A stretch of DNA of 64,000 bases from Bordetella sp. H567. Its GTDB lineage: Bacteria; Pseudomonadota; Gammaproteobacteria; Burkholderiales; Burkholderiaceae_B. Position 1 is the first letter of the stretch, and each line of letters begins with the position of its first letter. This document shows, piece after piece, positions 1 to 8,909 of the stretch. Location: assembly GCF_001704295.1 (NCBI RefSeq), contig NZ_CP012334.1, positions 558,001 to 622,000 on the forward strand, read 5' to 3'. Position numbers and translations under genes: made by a program. Below the pieces are notes generated by a model, which worked only from the letters and a program-made list of their open reading frames with translations, searched no databases and was not told the DNA's origin.

Positions 1-1
1 A

Positions 2-388
2 GTTTTTACCCGTGATGCCACCATTGGCGAAAGCGCCATTACGACGCGGCCGATGGCTGTATCTCAGCACATCATCGCATGGTTGTGCCACAAAGATCGC
101 GTTATACCAGAATACTTACTATTTACGATCTACGGAATGACTGGAGAATTATTGCGATTAACCAATGGATCAACAATTGGCACCATAGGACTCGGGGACG
201 TGAAATCTATTCGCATGGCTCTGCCACCAATTGAGGAGCAGAAAGCGATTATTGCCACGATTGCTGCGGAAAAGAGCAAGCTGGATGAGGTCGTGCTTCA
301 GATACATAAATCATCTGAACAACTATCAGGATATCGCGCCTCCATCGTTACTGCAGCTGTCACCGGGAAAATCACGGATCTGCAATGA
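2..388 (+). CDS. hsdS: Type I restriction specificity subunit HsdS, C-terminal part (cut by window edge)
   Basis: The reading frame is open from the first bases, so about 128 C-terminal residues are present and the N-terminus lies outside the window. HsdS carries the target-recognition domains that tell the HsdM/HsdR complex which DNA to methylate or cut. The visible part has the typical end of the second recognition domain (LPPIEEQKAIIATIAAE, then a helix and SIVTAAVTGKI), which is the conserved spacer helix that joins HsdM. The stop overlaps the next start as ATGA, so the two genes are translationally coupled. GC is visibly lower than in the rest of the window, which suggests horizontal transfer. 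hsdM is presumably upstream, outside the window. Confidence 0.9.
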   Translation, partial: VFTRDATIGESAITTRPMAVSQHIIAWLCHKDRVIPEYLLFTIYGMTGELLRLTNGSTIGTIGLGDVKSIRMALPPIEEQKAIIATIAAEKSKLDEVVLQIHKSSEQLSGYRASIVTAAVTGKITDLQ

Positions 389-996
389 CACTGGCGGCGA
401 GCACATACTTTGAGCATCTTAAAGCATACGTAAATAGAGATTACGTTATGCACCATGGAGACGGTGGCAAGGTTATTTTGACGGAGAAGTACTTTCGCCC
501 TGAAGACATCAAGCCACAGGAGCGAAAGGTTGAACTGTTGCTTCCTGGAGTAGGAATGGCATTCAAACTGGATCACGATGATTTCGAAACGGCCAAGAAA
601 AAAATTAAACCTGCTCTTTTTCATTTTCTCGACGACACCTCGAAACCATGGTCTAAGCGCTGCGACTTTGTCATTTTCTATGTTAACAGTCGCGCATTTC
701 ATGCGGACTGTATAGAGTTTAAATCCAAGAGTCTCACCGCCGATAAAATCGTTCCGCAACTCAGGGCGGGGGTGTGCTGGGTAACCAGCCTCAAACGTAC
801 TATCGAGCATTACACCGGTGATAAACGCAAGATCCGTTTGCGTAAGTTTGTATTTGCTGATAACGACAACCCTGGTGCATATTTGGATGTCAACTCGCAG
901 CTCAAAGCCGATCCATCAATTCGGTATTACAATTTTGATGAAGTAAACGGGTTGTCACTGGCGGCACTGCAAAATACTTCTGTGCAGGAGATTTGA
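385..996 (+). CDS. Unknown protein inside the type I restriction operon, PD-(D/E)XK-like signature
   Basis: I do not recognise this 203-residue protein as a named family. It begins with an ATGA overlap on hsdS and ends 3 bp before hsdR, so it is an integral part of the operon. Residues 92-113 read as a strand containing Asp94 (CDFVIFYV), then a strand containing Glu111 and Lys113 (CIEFKSK), followed by Gln125 (VPQLRAG). This D...ExK...Q arrangement is the pattern of the PD-(D/E)XK nuclease fold. No signal peptide or membrane segment is visible. Base composition is AT-richer than hsdR. The nuclease assignment is an inference from the motif spacing; a non-catalytic accessory or anti-restriction role is equally open. 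Confidence 0.75.
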   Translation: MTLAASTYFEHLKAYVNRDYVMHHGDGGKVILTEKYFRPEDIKPQERKVELLLPGVGMAFKLDHDDFETAKKKIKPALFHFLDDTSKPWSKRCDFVIFYVNSRAFHADCIEFKSKSLTADKIVPQLRAGVCWVTSLKRTIEHYTGDKRKIRLRKFVFADNDNPGAYLDVNSQLKADPSIRYYNFDEVNGLSLAALQNTSVQEI

Positions 997-999
997 GCT

Positions 1000-3900
1000 A
1001 TGTCTAGCCATACCGAAAGGGACTTTGAAAACGCCATCGAAGCCGGACTGATCGGTGTCGGCGGCTACGTCAAACGCTCGCCCACCGCTTACGACGAATC
1101 ACTGGCGCTGTTTCCCGACGACGTGATCGGCTTTCTGAAAGATAGCCAACCCACGAAATGGACGCAGCTTGAAACCTTGCTCGGTGCCAAGACTAAAGCC
1201 ACGACGCTGGACAGTCTCGCCAAGGAACTGGAGATCAAGGGCACGCTGCATGTGCTGCGCCACGGCTTCAAGTGCTATGGCAAGACCTTCCGGCTGGCGT
1301 ATTTCCGTCCCAATTCGGGTATGAACCCCGAAGCCGCAGCCCTGTATGCCGCCAATCGGCTTGCTATCACCCGGCAGGTGGCCTTCACCTCGGTGATGAA
1401 GAACGCCGAGGGCAAGAACCGCCGCTGCATCATCGACGTGACGTTAAGCCTCAACGGCCTGCCGATTACTACGGCGGAGTTAAAGAACCCGCTGACCGGC
1501 CAACGTGCGGCAGATGCAGTGCTCCAGTACTGCGAGGCGCGCGATGAACGCGACCTGCTGTTCGCCTTCAAGAAACGTGCCCTAGTGCATTTCGCAGTAG
1601 ATCCGGATGAGGTGTGGATGACCACACGCCTGAAGGGCAAGGCGACCGTATTTCTGCCTTTCAACCGGGGCAATAACCACGGTGCGGGCAATCCACCCCT
1701 CGAGGGCAACTGGAAAACCCATTATCTGTGGGATGAGGTATTGCAAGCTGATAGCTTGCTGGACATCCTGCAGCGCTTCATGCACCTGGAAGTGAAGGAG
1801 CGGCAGGTAAAGACAGACAAGGGCGCACGCACCATTCGCAAGGAAACGATGGTCTTCCCGCGTTACCACCAACTCGATGCGGTACGCAAACTGTTGGGGC
1901 ATGCGCGCGCGAACGGCGCGGGGTGCAACTATCTCGTGCAGCATTCGGCAGGCTCGGGCAAATCCAACTCCATCGCCTGGCTGGCGCACCGGTTGGCCAG
2001 CCTGCACGATGCCAATGACCAAAAGGTATTCCATTCGGTGGTGGTGGTCACCGACCGGCGCGTGCTCGACCAGCAGTTGCAGAACACCATCTATCAGTTC
2101 GAGCATAAAACCGGGGTGGTTGAGAAGATCGACGAAGACACCCAGCAACTGGTGCATGCCCTGGCGCAAGGCACACCGATCATCATCACCACGCTCCAGA
2201 AGTTCCCATTCATCTCGCAGGCGCTCTCCACGCTTGAGGGCAAGGGTGCGGGCGTGAAGATCGACACTGCGGGCAAGCGCTTCGCCGTGATTGTGGACGA
2301 GGCGCACTCCTCGCAAAGCGGCGAGACAGCGACTGCCTTGCGAGGAATGCTGAACAGGGACGGTATCGAGGCCGCGATTGCCGCGCAGATGTCAGATGAG
2401 GAGGATGACGATCTGTCCGCCGAGGCCAGAGCAGCGCTGTTGCGCGATGCGCTCAAGCGCGCGCGTCAGCCGAACCTGTCGTTCTTCGCCTTTACCGCCA
2501 CGCCGAAGTTTAAGACCAAGGTGCTGTTTGACGAGCCGGGACCATCAGGCACATCCCCCTTCCACGAGTACACCATGCGGCAGGCGATCGAAGAAGGCTT
2601 CATCATGGACGTGCTGCAAAATTACACGACCTACAAGCGCTTCTTTGGCCTCATCAAGCAGGTGGAGAATGACCCGAAAGTGCCGCGCAAGAAGGCCGCC
2701 AAGGCGCTGACCCGTTATCTGGAGTTGCACCCTGTCAACATCGAGCAGGTGGTGTCCGTGATCGTGGAGCACTTTCGGCTCTACGTGATGCACGAGTTGG
2801 GCGGGCGCGCCAAGGCCATGGTGGTTACCGGTTCGCGGCTGGCCGCCGTCAAGTACAAGCTGGCATTCGACCATTACATCAAGGCCAATGGTTACACAGG
2901 CATCCGTTCGCTGGTGGCCTTTTCAGGCACCGTTGAAGACCCGGAAAACCCTGACGCATCCTGGACCGAAGTGTCCATGAATGACGGGCTGGCTGAAAGC
3001 GAGCTGCCCGAGACCTTCGAGCGTGACGACTACCGCGTGCTGCTAGTCGCCGAGAAATACCAGACCGGCTTCGATCAACCACTGTTGCAGACCATGTATG
3101 TAGTGAAGAAGCTGGCCGGTGTGCAGGCGGTGCAGACCCTCTCCCGCCTCAACCGCATGGCGCCGGGCAAGGCACGCACCTTTGTGCTGGATTTCGCCAA
3201 CGAGGAAGACGATATTTACAAGGCGTTCAAGCCCTACTACGAAGCAACACCCATCGGGAACAATGCAGACCCGCACCGTCTCTCCGAGTTGCAGCACAAA
3301 CTGCTGGAATGGGCCATCTTCGCGCCTGCCGATGTGGATGCCTTTGCTGAGGTTTGGTATCGGCCCAAGCGTGAGCACTCGGCCAGCGACCATCGTGTGA
3401 TGAATGCCTTGCTGGATGTGGTGGTGCATCGTTTCGGCGAGCGCGGGGAACACGAGCAGGAGGAGTTTCGCGGGCAGCTCACCGCTTACCGGAATCTGTA
3501 TGCCTTTCTCTCGCAGATCATTCCCTATCAGGACAGCGAGCTTGAAAAGCTGTACGCTTTCGTGCGCAACCTGATCGCCAAGCTGCCCCCTCCGGGTGAC
3601 GGGCAGGGATTCGCGCTGGATGATGAGGTGGCTTTGCGCTACTTCCGGCTGCAGCAGATGACCGAAGGCTCCATCGAACTGAGCATAGGTTATGCGGACA
3701 TGTTGAAAGGACCAACTGACGTGGGCACCTTGCGTGTCGCCGAGGAGCCGGTGACGCTGTCGAGCCTGGTGGACAAACTCAACGAACGCTTCGGCACCGA
3801 CTTCAATGAAGCCGACCAGTTGTTCTTCGACCAGATCCGCGCCACGGCGGAGGGCAACGAACAGATCGTCGAGGCAGCTCGCGCTAACAATCTGGGAGAT

Positions 3901-4080
3901 TTTTCCTCCTATCTCGAACGCGCTCTAGACGAATTGTTCATCGACCGCATGGAAGGCAACGAGGAAATCTTCTCGCGCATCATGACCGACAAGGCTTTTC
4001 GTTCGGCTGCACACGAGCACCTGGCATTCGAAATCTTCCGGCGTGTGCGGGAGGGACAATCGAGTTCTGGAGAGCAGTAA
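1000..4080 (+). CDS. hsdR: Type I restriction enzyme R subunit HsdR
   Basis: A 1026-residue motor/nuclease subunit, the usual size for HsdR. It translocates DNA using ATP and cuts far from the recognition site. The N-terminal nuclease domain shows Asp146 and Glu160-x-Lys162 (TAELKNP). The helicase core follows, with a Walker A motif near residues 316-323 (SAGSGKSN) and the DEAH box near 433-436 (VIVDEAH). The TATP motif (FTATPKF) and the downstream QTGFDQP and QTLSRLNR motifs complete the superfamily 2 set. The C-terminal 250 residues are helical and would contact HsdM. It looks intact. It starts 3 bp after the 203-residue gene and ends with TAATG, sharing one base with a possible small ORF. 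Confidence 0.96.
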   Translation: MSSHTERDFENAIEAGLIGVGGYVKRSPTAYDESLALFPDDVIGFLKDSQPTKWTQLETLLGAKTKATTLDSLAKELEIKGTLHVLRHGFKCYGKTFRLAYFRPNSGMNPEAAALYAANRLAITRQVAFTSVMKNAEGKNRRCIIDVTLSLNGLPITTAELKNPLTGQRAADAVLQYCEARDERDLLFAFKKRALVHFAVDPDEVWMTTRLKGKATVFLPFNRGNNHGAGNPPLEGNWKTHYLWDEVLQADSLLDILQRFMHLEVKERQVKTDKGARTIRKETMVFPRYHQLDAVRKLLGHARANGAGCNYLVQHSAGSGKSNSIAWLAHRLASLHDANDQKVFHSVVVVTDRRVLDQQLQNTIYQFEHKTGVVEKIDEDTQQLVHALAQGTPIIITTLQKFPFISQALSTLEGKGAGVKIDTAGKRFAVIVDEAHSSQSGETATALRGMLNRDGIEAAIAAQMSDEEDDDLSAEARAALLRDALKRARQPNLSFFAFTATPKFKTKVLFDEPGPSGTSPFHEYTMRQAIEEGFIMDVLQNYTTYKRFFGLIKQVENDPKVPRKKAAKALTRYLELHPVNIEQVVSVIVEHFRLYVMHELGGRAKAMVVTGSRLAAVKYKLAFDHYIKANGYTGIRSLVAFSGTVEDPENPDASWTEVSMNDGLAESELPETFERDDYRVLLVAEKYQTGFDQPLLQTMYVVKKLAGVQAVQTLSRLNRMAPGKARTFVLDFANEEDDIYKAFKPYYEATPIGNNADPHRLSELQHKLLEWAIFAPADVDAFAEVWYRPKREHSASDHRVMNALLDVVVHRFGERGEHEQEEFRGQLTAYRNLYAFLSQIIPYQDSELEKLYAFVRNLIAKLPPPGDGQGFALDDEVALRYFRLQQMTEGSIELSIGYADMLKGPTDVGTLRVAEEPVTLSSLVDKLNERFGTDFNEADQLFFDQIRATAEGNEQIVEAARANNLGDFSSYLERALDELFIDRMEGNEEIFSRIMTDKAFRSAAHEHLAFEIFRRVREGQSSSGEQ

Positions 4081-4241
4081 TGGCGGTCATACTCAATACA
4101 AGGTCGCACCGAGATTTGCTGTCAGATGAAAAACTGGCGCGAATGTCGCTGGCTCGTAAAGCTTTAGGTACCGAGGTAGATCGTCGTTACATTTATACGC
4201 TCATGCCCAAGCTCGCGGCTGATCTGCTGCCGGGCATGTAG
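4080..4241 (+). CDS. Small ORF after hsdR, possible remnant
   Basis: A 53-codon frame begins on the last base of the hsdR stop (TAATG), the position expected for a coupled downstream gene. Its product starts MAVILNTRSHRDLLSDEK and matches no family I know. Its last 78 bp overlap the 3' end of the recombinase on the opposite strand, whose conserved GHE...TIYLG end is clearly coding. The second half of this ORF is therefore probably not original sequence. It may be the first codons of a former operon member cut by the recombinase-bearing element, or it may be chance. Confidence 0.3.
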   Translation: MAVILNTRSHRDLLSDEKLARMSLARKALGTEVDRRYIYTLMPKLAADLLPGM

Positions 4242-5027
4242 GTCGCTCGTTCGCTGACTGGTACTGAGCTGAGCTTTAGGAAGACCACCTGCCGCAGGAG
4301 CCTTCCATCCCGTCAGCACCTCATACCGCATTTGCGGATACCGATGCCGCAGCCCATGCATATTGCTCAGTCCCGCAGCCTTGCACTGCCTGTCGTAGAC
4401 ATGTCGCTGTTCGATATAGGTCTTGTGCGGCGGAATCAATGATCCCGAGCCTGCCAAGCGATGGGCTTCATCCAGCACCGTCCGCTGTTCCGGTGTCGTG
4501 ATTGGCTCCGTGCGATCACGCCCACCCTTGGCCCATGAGCCCTTTATGGCGATATGGTTGTCGCGGTCGGCGTAGCAGGGCTGAAACTTGATAGACTCTT
4601 CCCGCCGCAAACCAAAGGCGGCCTGCAAACGCAGGCTCATGCGGATATGAGGGTCGGTGATTCTGTCCAGCTTATCACCCAATTCCTTGGCCTTGCTTTC
4701 ATTGGCCACATAGCGCCGCTCAGGAATGCCCAACTTGGTGTTATCCGCGGGCAGGATTCCCGCCTTGCCGATCTTCTCTGCCCACCAGCGCAGGTGGGAG
4801 AGCCGATTTTTGATGGTGCCAGACGACAAACCTTCGCCTTGCCAGCAGTCCAGCAGCGCCTGGACGTGCTTGCCCTTGAGCGACGATGCCTTCATCTGCC
4901 GGAAACCGGCCTCGCGCAATTGCCGCGCGGCCAGCGACAGCGAACGCATCCGGTCGGCCTGCGTGGTGTAGCTGCCATCACGGTTGCGGTGGCAAAGCTG
5001 CCGCAGGGTATAGGTCAAGTCGTCCAT
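4164..5027 (-). CDS. Tyrosine recombinase of the integrating-conjugative-element type
   Basis: A 287-residue integrase. The N-terminal ~120 residues form a SAM-like DNA-binding domain with a basic segment (KASSLKGKHVQALLDCW). The catalytic part has the first Arg in GLRREES, the HxxR box as HGLRH, the second His in LGHERINV and the nucleophile Tyr in TIYLG at the extreme C-terminus. All residues needed for strand exchange appear to be present. The protein resembles the integrase_1-type recombinases found in integrative elements rather than lambda Int. It is short for an element integrase, and it points away from the adjacent relic. A good Shine-Dalgarno sequence (ggaggcccggaag) precedes the ATG. 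Confidence 0.85.
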   Translation of the reverse strand: MDDLTYTLRQLCHRNRDGSYTTQADRMRSLSLAARQLREAGFRQMKASSLKGKHVQALLDCWQGEGLSSGTIKNRLSHLRWWAEKIGKAGILPADNTKLGIPERRYVANESKAKELGDKLDRITDPHIRMSLRLQAAFGLRREESIKFQPCYADRDNHIAIKGSWAKGGRDRTEPITTPEQRTVLDEAHRLAGSGSLIPPHKTYIEQRHVYDRQCKAAGLSNMHGLRHRYPQMRYEVLTGWKAPAAGGLPKAQLSTSQRTSDLHARQQISRELGHERINVTTIYLGT

Positions 5028-5070
5028 CTTCCGGGCCTCCGAGCAAAGTGCCGTACTGCGTTGTCCTGAA

Positions 5071-5629
5071 ACTAAATGGTTAGTGTTGGTGCCAACTCGC
5101 CATGGCGAGATCCCTTGAGGGCAGGGGCATGGTGTTCAGGAGACACCAGAGCCTCGAATGAGGCGTCCGTCTTGCTTCCTGTGGGAAGCCCTGACGGAGG
5201 TATTGCAAGACGAAGGCGATATGAACCTGGACGAGTCCTCCTATGAAGTAAGTGGGATGAGAAATGCAGCGGGAGACCTGTGCGTTGCACAGAGGCAATT
5301 GCCGCAAAGGACAGTGCGCTAGGCGGCGCGGTAGGGATGAGTTCAAACAGACGAAGAAGGCTCCGCCCTGGATAGGGCCGGTATGCGGTCGGAGCCTGGG
5401 CATACCTGGGGCGGCTCCACCCTGTCGGGCCAGCGCTTGCAGGAATCTGCGCTGTTGGGGTTGCCGATGTATGAGGCGCATCGGTCTTGGCAACTGCCCG
5501 GTCAGTGTAGGGCGGCCATCATCATGTCTGCCGCACGCAATAGGATTCGGCATTCGCCCGCATTGTTGCTGGCGTGGGCGGGGTCGTCCCTGCGGCGTGC
5601 AGTGACGACCCGTTTCGCGGCAGCATTTG
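5071..5629. other. About 560 bp with no convincing gene, structured sequence
   Basis: Open frames exist on both strands, but none has recognisable protein features, a start with a good ribosome site, or the local codon pattern. The stretch contains an inverted repeat with arms AGGCTCCG (5358-5365) and CGGAGCCT (5390-5397) enclosing a smaller CCCT...AGGG stem. The DNA lies between two pieces of an apparent integrative-element relic, so it may be a degraded remainder or a leader of the minus-strand recombinase. Confidence 0.5.
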
Positions 5630-6112
5630 CTACGCAGGATGCGGCTGCCATCCCCTGGCCTGCATCGCCTGTGCTGCGATGTCCCCAGCGTTCGTCGAGG
5701 CGTTCAGCATCTTGCGGATGTTGGCGATGTGCGCCAGGGCGGTTTCACGCGATGCCGGTTGCGCAGTCGGTTCTGGGTGGTGTTCGGTGGGTGGCACACC
5801 AGCAGGCCGATTTTCGGCAGGCCGTGGGGCGGCAGATGTCTCCTTACGACCTGCCCACAAGCGGAACTCGCCCGAAAAAACGCGCTTCACCAAAGCGAAG
5901 AAGTAGGCCACGACATTGCGCACAGTGCCGCTCTGGCTGCGTGCCTGCAACTCGTCGAGCACTTCCTGGCGACGCTGCGGCGGCAGCCGCCGCAAGGCGG
6001 CCTGCACGTCCTTTTGCTGATCTGCCCGGGCATTTCTCAGGCAAGTCGGTAAGCTCACCGACTGCGCTGCCGGATCGCCGTCGCCTTCGCGCGCGCGGTA
6101 CGTACGCGAAAC
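5630..6112 (-). pseudogene. C-terminal fragment resembling an STY4528-type integrative-element replication protein
   Basis: A minus-strand frame of 160 codons is open back to a stop at 6113-6115. It has no good start codon with a ribosome site; the only candidate is GTG at 6058. The product has features of a C-terminal tail: a helical segment (AALRRLPPQRRQEVLDELQ), then RNVVAYFFALVKRVFSGEF, a Pro-rich linker, and a final helix ending MQARGWQPHPA. From memory this is close to the C-terminus of the STY4528 family, part of the replication/partition module of SPI-7/PFGI-1/clc-type elements. That recognition is unverified. It would be a 5'-truncated relic, with the break near 6112. Confidence 0.5.
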
Positions 6113-6276
6113 CTAGTGTTCACAAGCCTTTGCCGACCGATCAACGTTTAAAAGCTCGCAATGGGTGGGTAGCGCTTGGTATCGGGCGCGCGCGCACTCT
6201 GCCACGCCAGCCCCACCGCTAAGGTCGGCACCGTTCCACACTTCTTGACGCGGTGAATCCGCTCCATAATCTCCGC

Positions 6277-7398
6277 ATGAATAGCGGGGATTATTGCTAC
6301 ATCTGGCGGGCTCCCGACTGGCCGAGCTGGCGCTACGACCTGGTGGCTCTAGCTGAATCGCTGGCACGAGCCGGCCGCGCCCAGGGTGTCCTCCTGGGTC
6401 GCCTGGCCGATGCCGGCCCAGGGCTGCGTGACCAGGCCAGCCTGGTCGCATTGACGGACGACGTCATCAACACCAGCGAAATAGAAGGCGAGCACCTGAA
6501 TGCCGCTTCGGTGCGTTCTTCCATTGCCCGCCGCCTTGGCGTTGATATCGGCTCCCTGGCGCCGGTGGATCGCCATGTGGAAGGGGTGGTGGAGATGGTA
6601 TTGGATGCCAGCACGCATTGCGTCATGCCGCTTACGGCGGAGCGCCTGTTTGCATGGCATGCCTCGCTGTTTCCAACGGGCTATTCGGGCCTGAGCAAGA
6701 TCGCCACCGGCGCCTGGCGGGACGATGTCCATGTGTCCGGTCCGGTAGGCCGCCAGAAGGTCCATTACGAGGCGCTTCCGGCCCATCGTCTACCCGGCGA
6801 GATGATGCGCTTTCTGGAATGGGTGAACAACCCGGCCGTGGCCGAACCCGCACTGATCCGAGCCGGGTTGGGACATTTGTGGTTCGTCACCCTGCATCCG
6901 TTTGATGACGGCAACGGCCGCATTGCTCGCGCCATCGGCGATCTCTCGCTGGCGCGAGCCGATGGAAGCCCCCAGCGCTTCTACAGCTTGTCAGCGCAGA
7001 TCCAGCGTGAGCGCAAAGCCTATTACGACATCCTGGAGCGCACGCAAAAAGGTACGCTGGATGTGACCGAGTGGCTGCTGTGGTTCTTGCGGATGCTCGA
7101 CGAGGCCGTGGGACACGCGCATCATGCGCTGGATGCGGTACTGGAGAAGGCGCGATTCTGGCAACGGCTGGCCGGAGCCTCGCTCAACGAACGGCAAGTG
7201 AAGGTGCTCAATCGCCTTCTGGACGGTTTCGAGGGCAAGCTGACCAGCAGCAAGTGGGCGGCGCTGGCCAAATGTTCGCCGGACACCGCCTTGCGGGACA
7301 TCAACGAGCTGGTGCAGGCGGGCGTCTTGCAGCGCTCGACGGCAGGCGGACGCAGCACCAGCTACGAGTTGCTTGGGCTGAGGCGCTCGAGCGCTTGA
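6277..7398 (+). CDS. Fic-domain AMP-transferase
   Basis: A 373-residue protein if started at ATG 6277; a GTG eight codons earlier is possible. Fic enzymes transfer AMP to hydroxyl groups of target proteins. The start YIWRAPDWPSWRYD is the short N-terminal domain common in standalone Fic proteins. Near residue 66, TSEIEGE matches the inhibitory helix motif (S/T)xxxE(G/N), so this is a self-inhibited (class II) type. The catalytic loop HPFDDGNGR starts at about residue 207 and is complete, including the catalytic His. The C-terminal ~70 residues look like a winged helix (NERQVKVLNRLLDGF...STSYELLGL). It stands alone at the right edge of the accessory region. Its targets cannot be told from sequence. 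Confidence 0.92.
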   Translation: MNSGDYCYIWRAPDWPSWRYDLVALAESLARAGRAQGVLLGRLADAGPGLRDQASLVALTDDVINTSEIEGEHLNAASVRSSIARRLGVDIGSLAPVDRHVEGVVEMVLDASTHCVMPLTAERLFAWHASLFPTGYSGLSKIATGAWRDDVHVSGPVGRQKVHYEALPAHRLPGEMMRFLEWVNNPAVAEPALIRAGLGHLWFVTLHPFDDGNGRIARAIGDLSLARADGSPQRFYSLSAQIQRERKAYYDILERTQKGTLDVTEWLLWFLRMLDEAVGHAHHALDAVLEKARFWQRLAGASLNERQVKVLNRLLDGFEGKLTSSKWAALAKCSPDTALRDINELVQAGVLQRSTAGGRSTSYELLGLRRSSA

Positions 7399-7602
7399 GC
7401 GTTCCGGGCGGCATCGCTGCGATAGCCCATGGTCCGTCCGGCGGCCGCCCGCGATGGCTCCTGCCCCGTCAAGCGACATTCCCTCGCTGATCTACCATCA
7501 AGCCCCCGGATCGCCGGCGCTCATGCTGTCCAGCCCTAGTTCCTGGGTAGGAAGGCTTCGGTCAGCACGCCGCCAGGCCTGCACCGCCGCCGCGGTGCTT
7601 GG

Positions 7603-8805
7603 CTAGGCCTTCGCCATTTCCCTCAGCGTGAGGCGCCGCCGCGTAGCCAGCGCCACGGCGGCGATGGCCAGCGGGGGGAAGGCGATCCAGCACACCATTT
7701 CCCAGCCGTAGTTGGCCAGTACGCCGCCGGACGAGAACGAGCCCAGCACCATGGTGCCGAAGACGAGGAAGTCGTTGAAGGCCTGGACCTTGTTCCTTTC
7801 CTCTGGCCGATGGCACTCCAGCACCAGCGCCGAAGCGCCAACGAAACCGAAGTTCCAGCCCAGGCCCAGCAGGATCAGCGACGTCCAGAAATGGCCGACG
7901 GTAAGTCCATGCAAACCCGTGGCGGCCGCGGCGGCGGTCAACAGCAGGCCGGCCAGCACCACGCGGCCCGCGCCGAAGCGGGTGATCAGGCGGCCGGTGA
8001 AAAAGCTGGGGCCGTACATGGCGATGACGTGCCACTGCAGGCCCAGGTTGGAGGCCTCTTGCGGCAGGCCGCAGAGCCGCATGGCCAGCGGCGCGGACGT
8101 CATCAGGAAGTTCATCAGCGTATAGCTGATGACGCCGCAGATCACCGCGACGATAAAGGCGGGCTGGCGCACGATCTGCCCCAGCGGCCGCCCGGCGGCG
8201 CTTTCAGCGGCGGTCGGGATGGGCAGGTTCACCCCCATCAAAATGCCCGCGCTGGCGAGCGCGACGGCGGCCTGCGCCAGGTAGGTGACCGCGAACATAT
8301 GCGGCGCCCACAGGTCCATGGTGTGCGTGACCAGTTGCGGGCCGAGCACGCCAGCCACCACGCCCGCGGCCATGACGGTCGACAGGGCGCGGGCGCGCTG
8401 CGGGGCCGGCACGCATTCGGCGGCGGCAAAGCGGAAGGACAGCACGACGGCGGCGTAGGCGCCACCGAAAAGCATGGCGAAGCACAGCATCCAGAAACTG
8501 CTGGTCAGGATGGCCCAGGCGGAAAGCAGGCCGACCAGCACGCCGCATCCGGTGCCCAGGAGGAAGGCGGCACGCCGTCCGTAGCGTTGCGCGATGGCGC
8601 CAGCTGGCAGCGTGGAGAGCGCCATGCCTACGACGAACACCGAAATCGGCATGGTGGCCAGCGATTTATCGGGTGCCAGGGTGTTGCCGATGATGGCGGC
8701 GGTGGCGTAGACGACGGTGGTATTGGCGCCCGCGAGCGCCTGCGCGATGGCCAGGCGCGCGACATTGCCTTGAACGAGTGTGCTGCGCAAAACGTGGGTC
8801 CCCAT
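7603..8805 (-). CDS. Major facilitator superfamily transporter
   Basis: A 400-residue inner-membrane carrier with about 12 hydrophobic segments. The loop between helices 2 and 3 carries a degenerate MFS signature (GAIAQRYGRRAAFLLG), and a similar loop follows helix 8 (GRLITRFGAGRV). A central cytoplasmic loop (PTAAESAAGRPLGQIVRQ) separates the two halves. The substrate cannot be inferred; drug or metabolite export is the usual role for this size. It is 104 bp downstream of the outer-membrane factor gene on the same strand. That gap is AT-rich compared with its surroundings, so it may have its own promoter. Confidence 0.88.
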   Translation of the reverse strand: MGTHVLRSTLVQGNVARLAIAQALAGANTTVVYATAAIIGNTLAPDKSLATMPISVFVVGMALSTLPAGAIAQRYGRRAAFLLGTGCGVLVGLLSAWAILTSSFWMLCFAMLFGGAYAAVVLSFRFAAAECVPAPQRARALSTVMAAGVVAGVLGPQLVTHTMDLWAPHMFAVTYLAQAAVALASAGILMGVNLPIPTAAESAAGRPLGQIVRQPAFIVAVICGVISYTLMNFLMTSAPLAMRLCGLPQEASNLGLQWHVIAMYGPSFFTGRLITRFGAGRVVLAGLLLTAAAAATGLHGLTVGHFWTSLILLGLGWNFGFVGASALVLECHRPEERNKVQAFNDFLVFGTMVLGSFSSGGVLANYGWEMVCWIAFPPLAIAAVALATRRRLTLREMAKA

Positions 8806-8909
8806 CGTGTGCCTGCCGCGGCTGGGAAGCGGCCGCCCATCGTTGGCGCCATCCTGGCCGGGTATTGGTTTCTGGCCTGGACGATAACTTATTTCTTATT
8901 GCTATATCG
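8806..8909 (-). promoter_or_regulatory. AT-rich gap, probable promoter of the MFS gene
   Basis: Positions about 8880-8925 are markedly AT-rich within a >65% GC region and include arms ACGATA and TATCGT in inverted orientation around a short spacer. This is the only plausible promoter region between the outer-membrane factor gene and the MFS gene. No exact -35/-10 pair can be assigned with confidence. Confidence 0.3.

Noticed and set aside
5080-5553. 157-codon minus-strand frame in the relic
   Set aside because: No family features, odd Cys/Pro/Arg-rich composition and overlapping alternatives; treated as non-coding.
4100-6200. Attachment-site direct repeats around the recombinase
   Set aside because: No convincing pair was found by eye, and the element is truncated, so attL/attR cannot be assigned.
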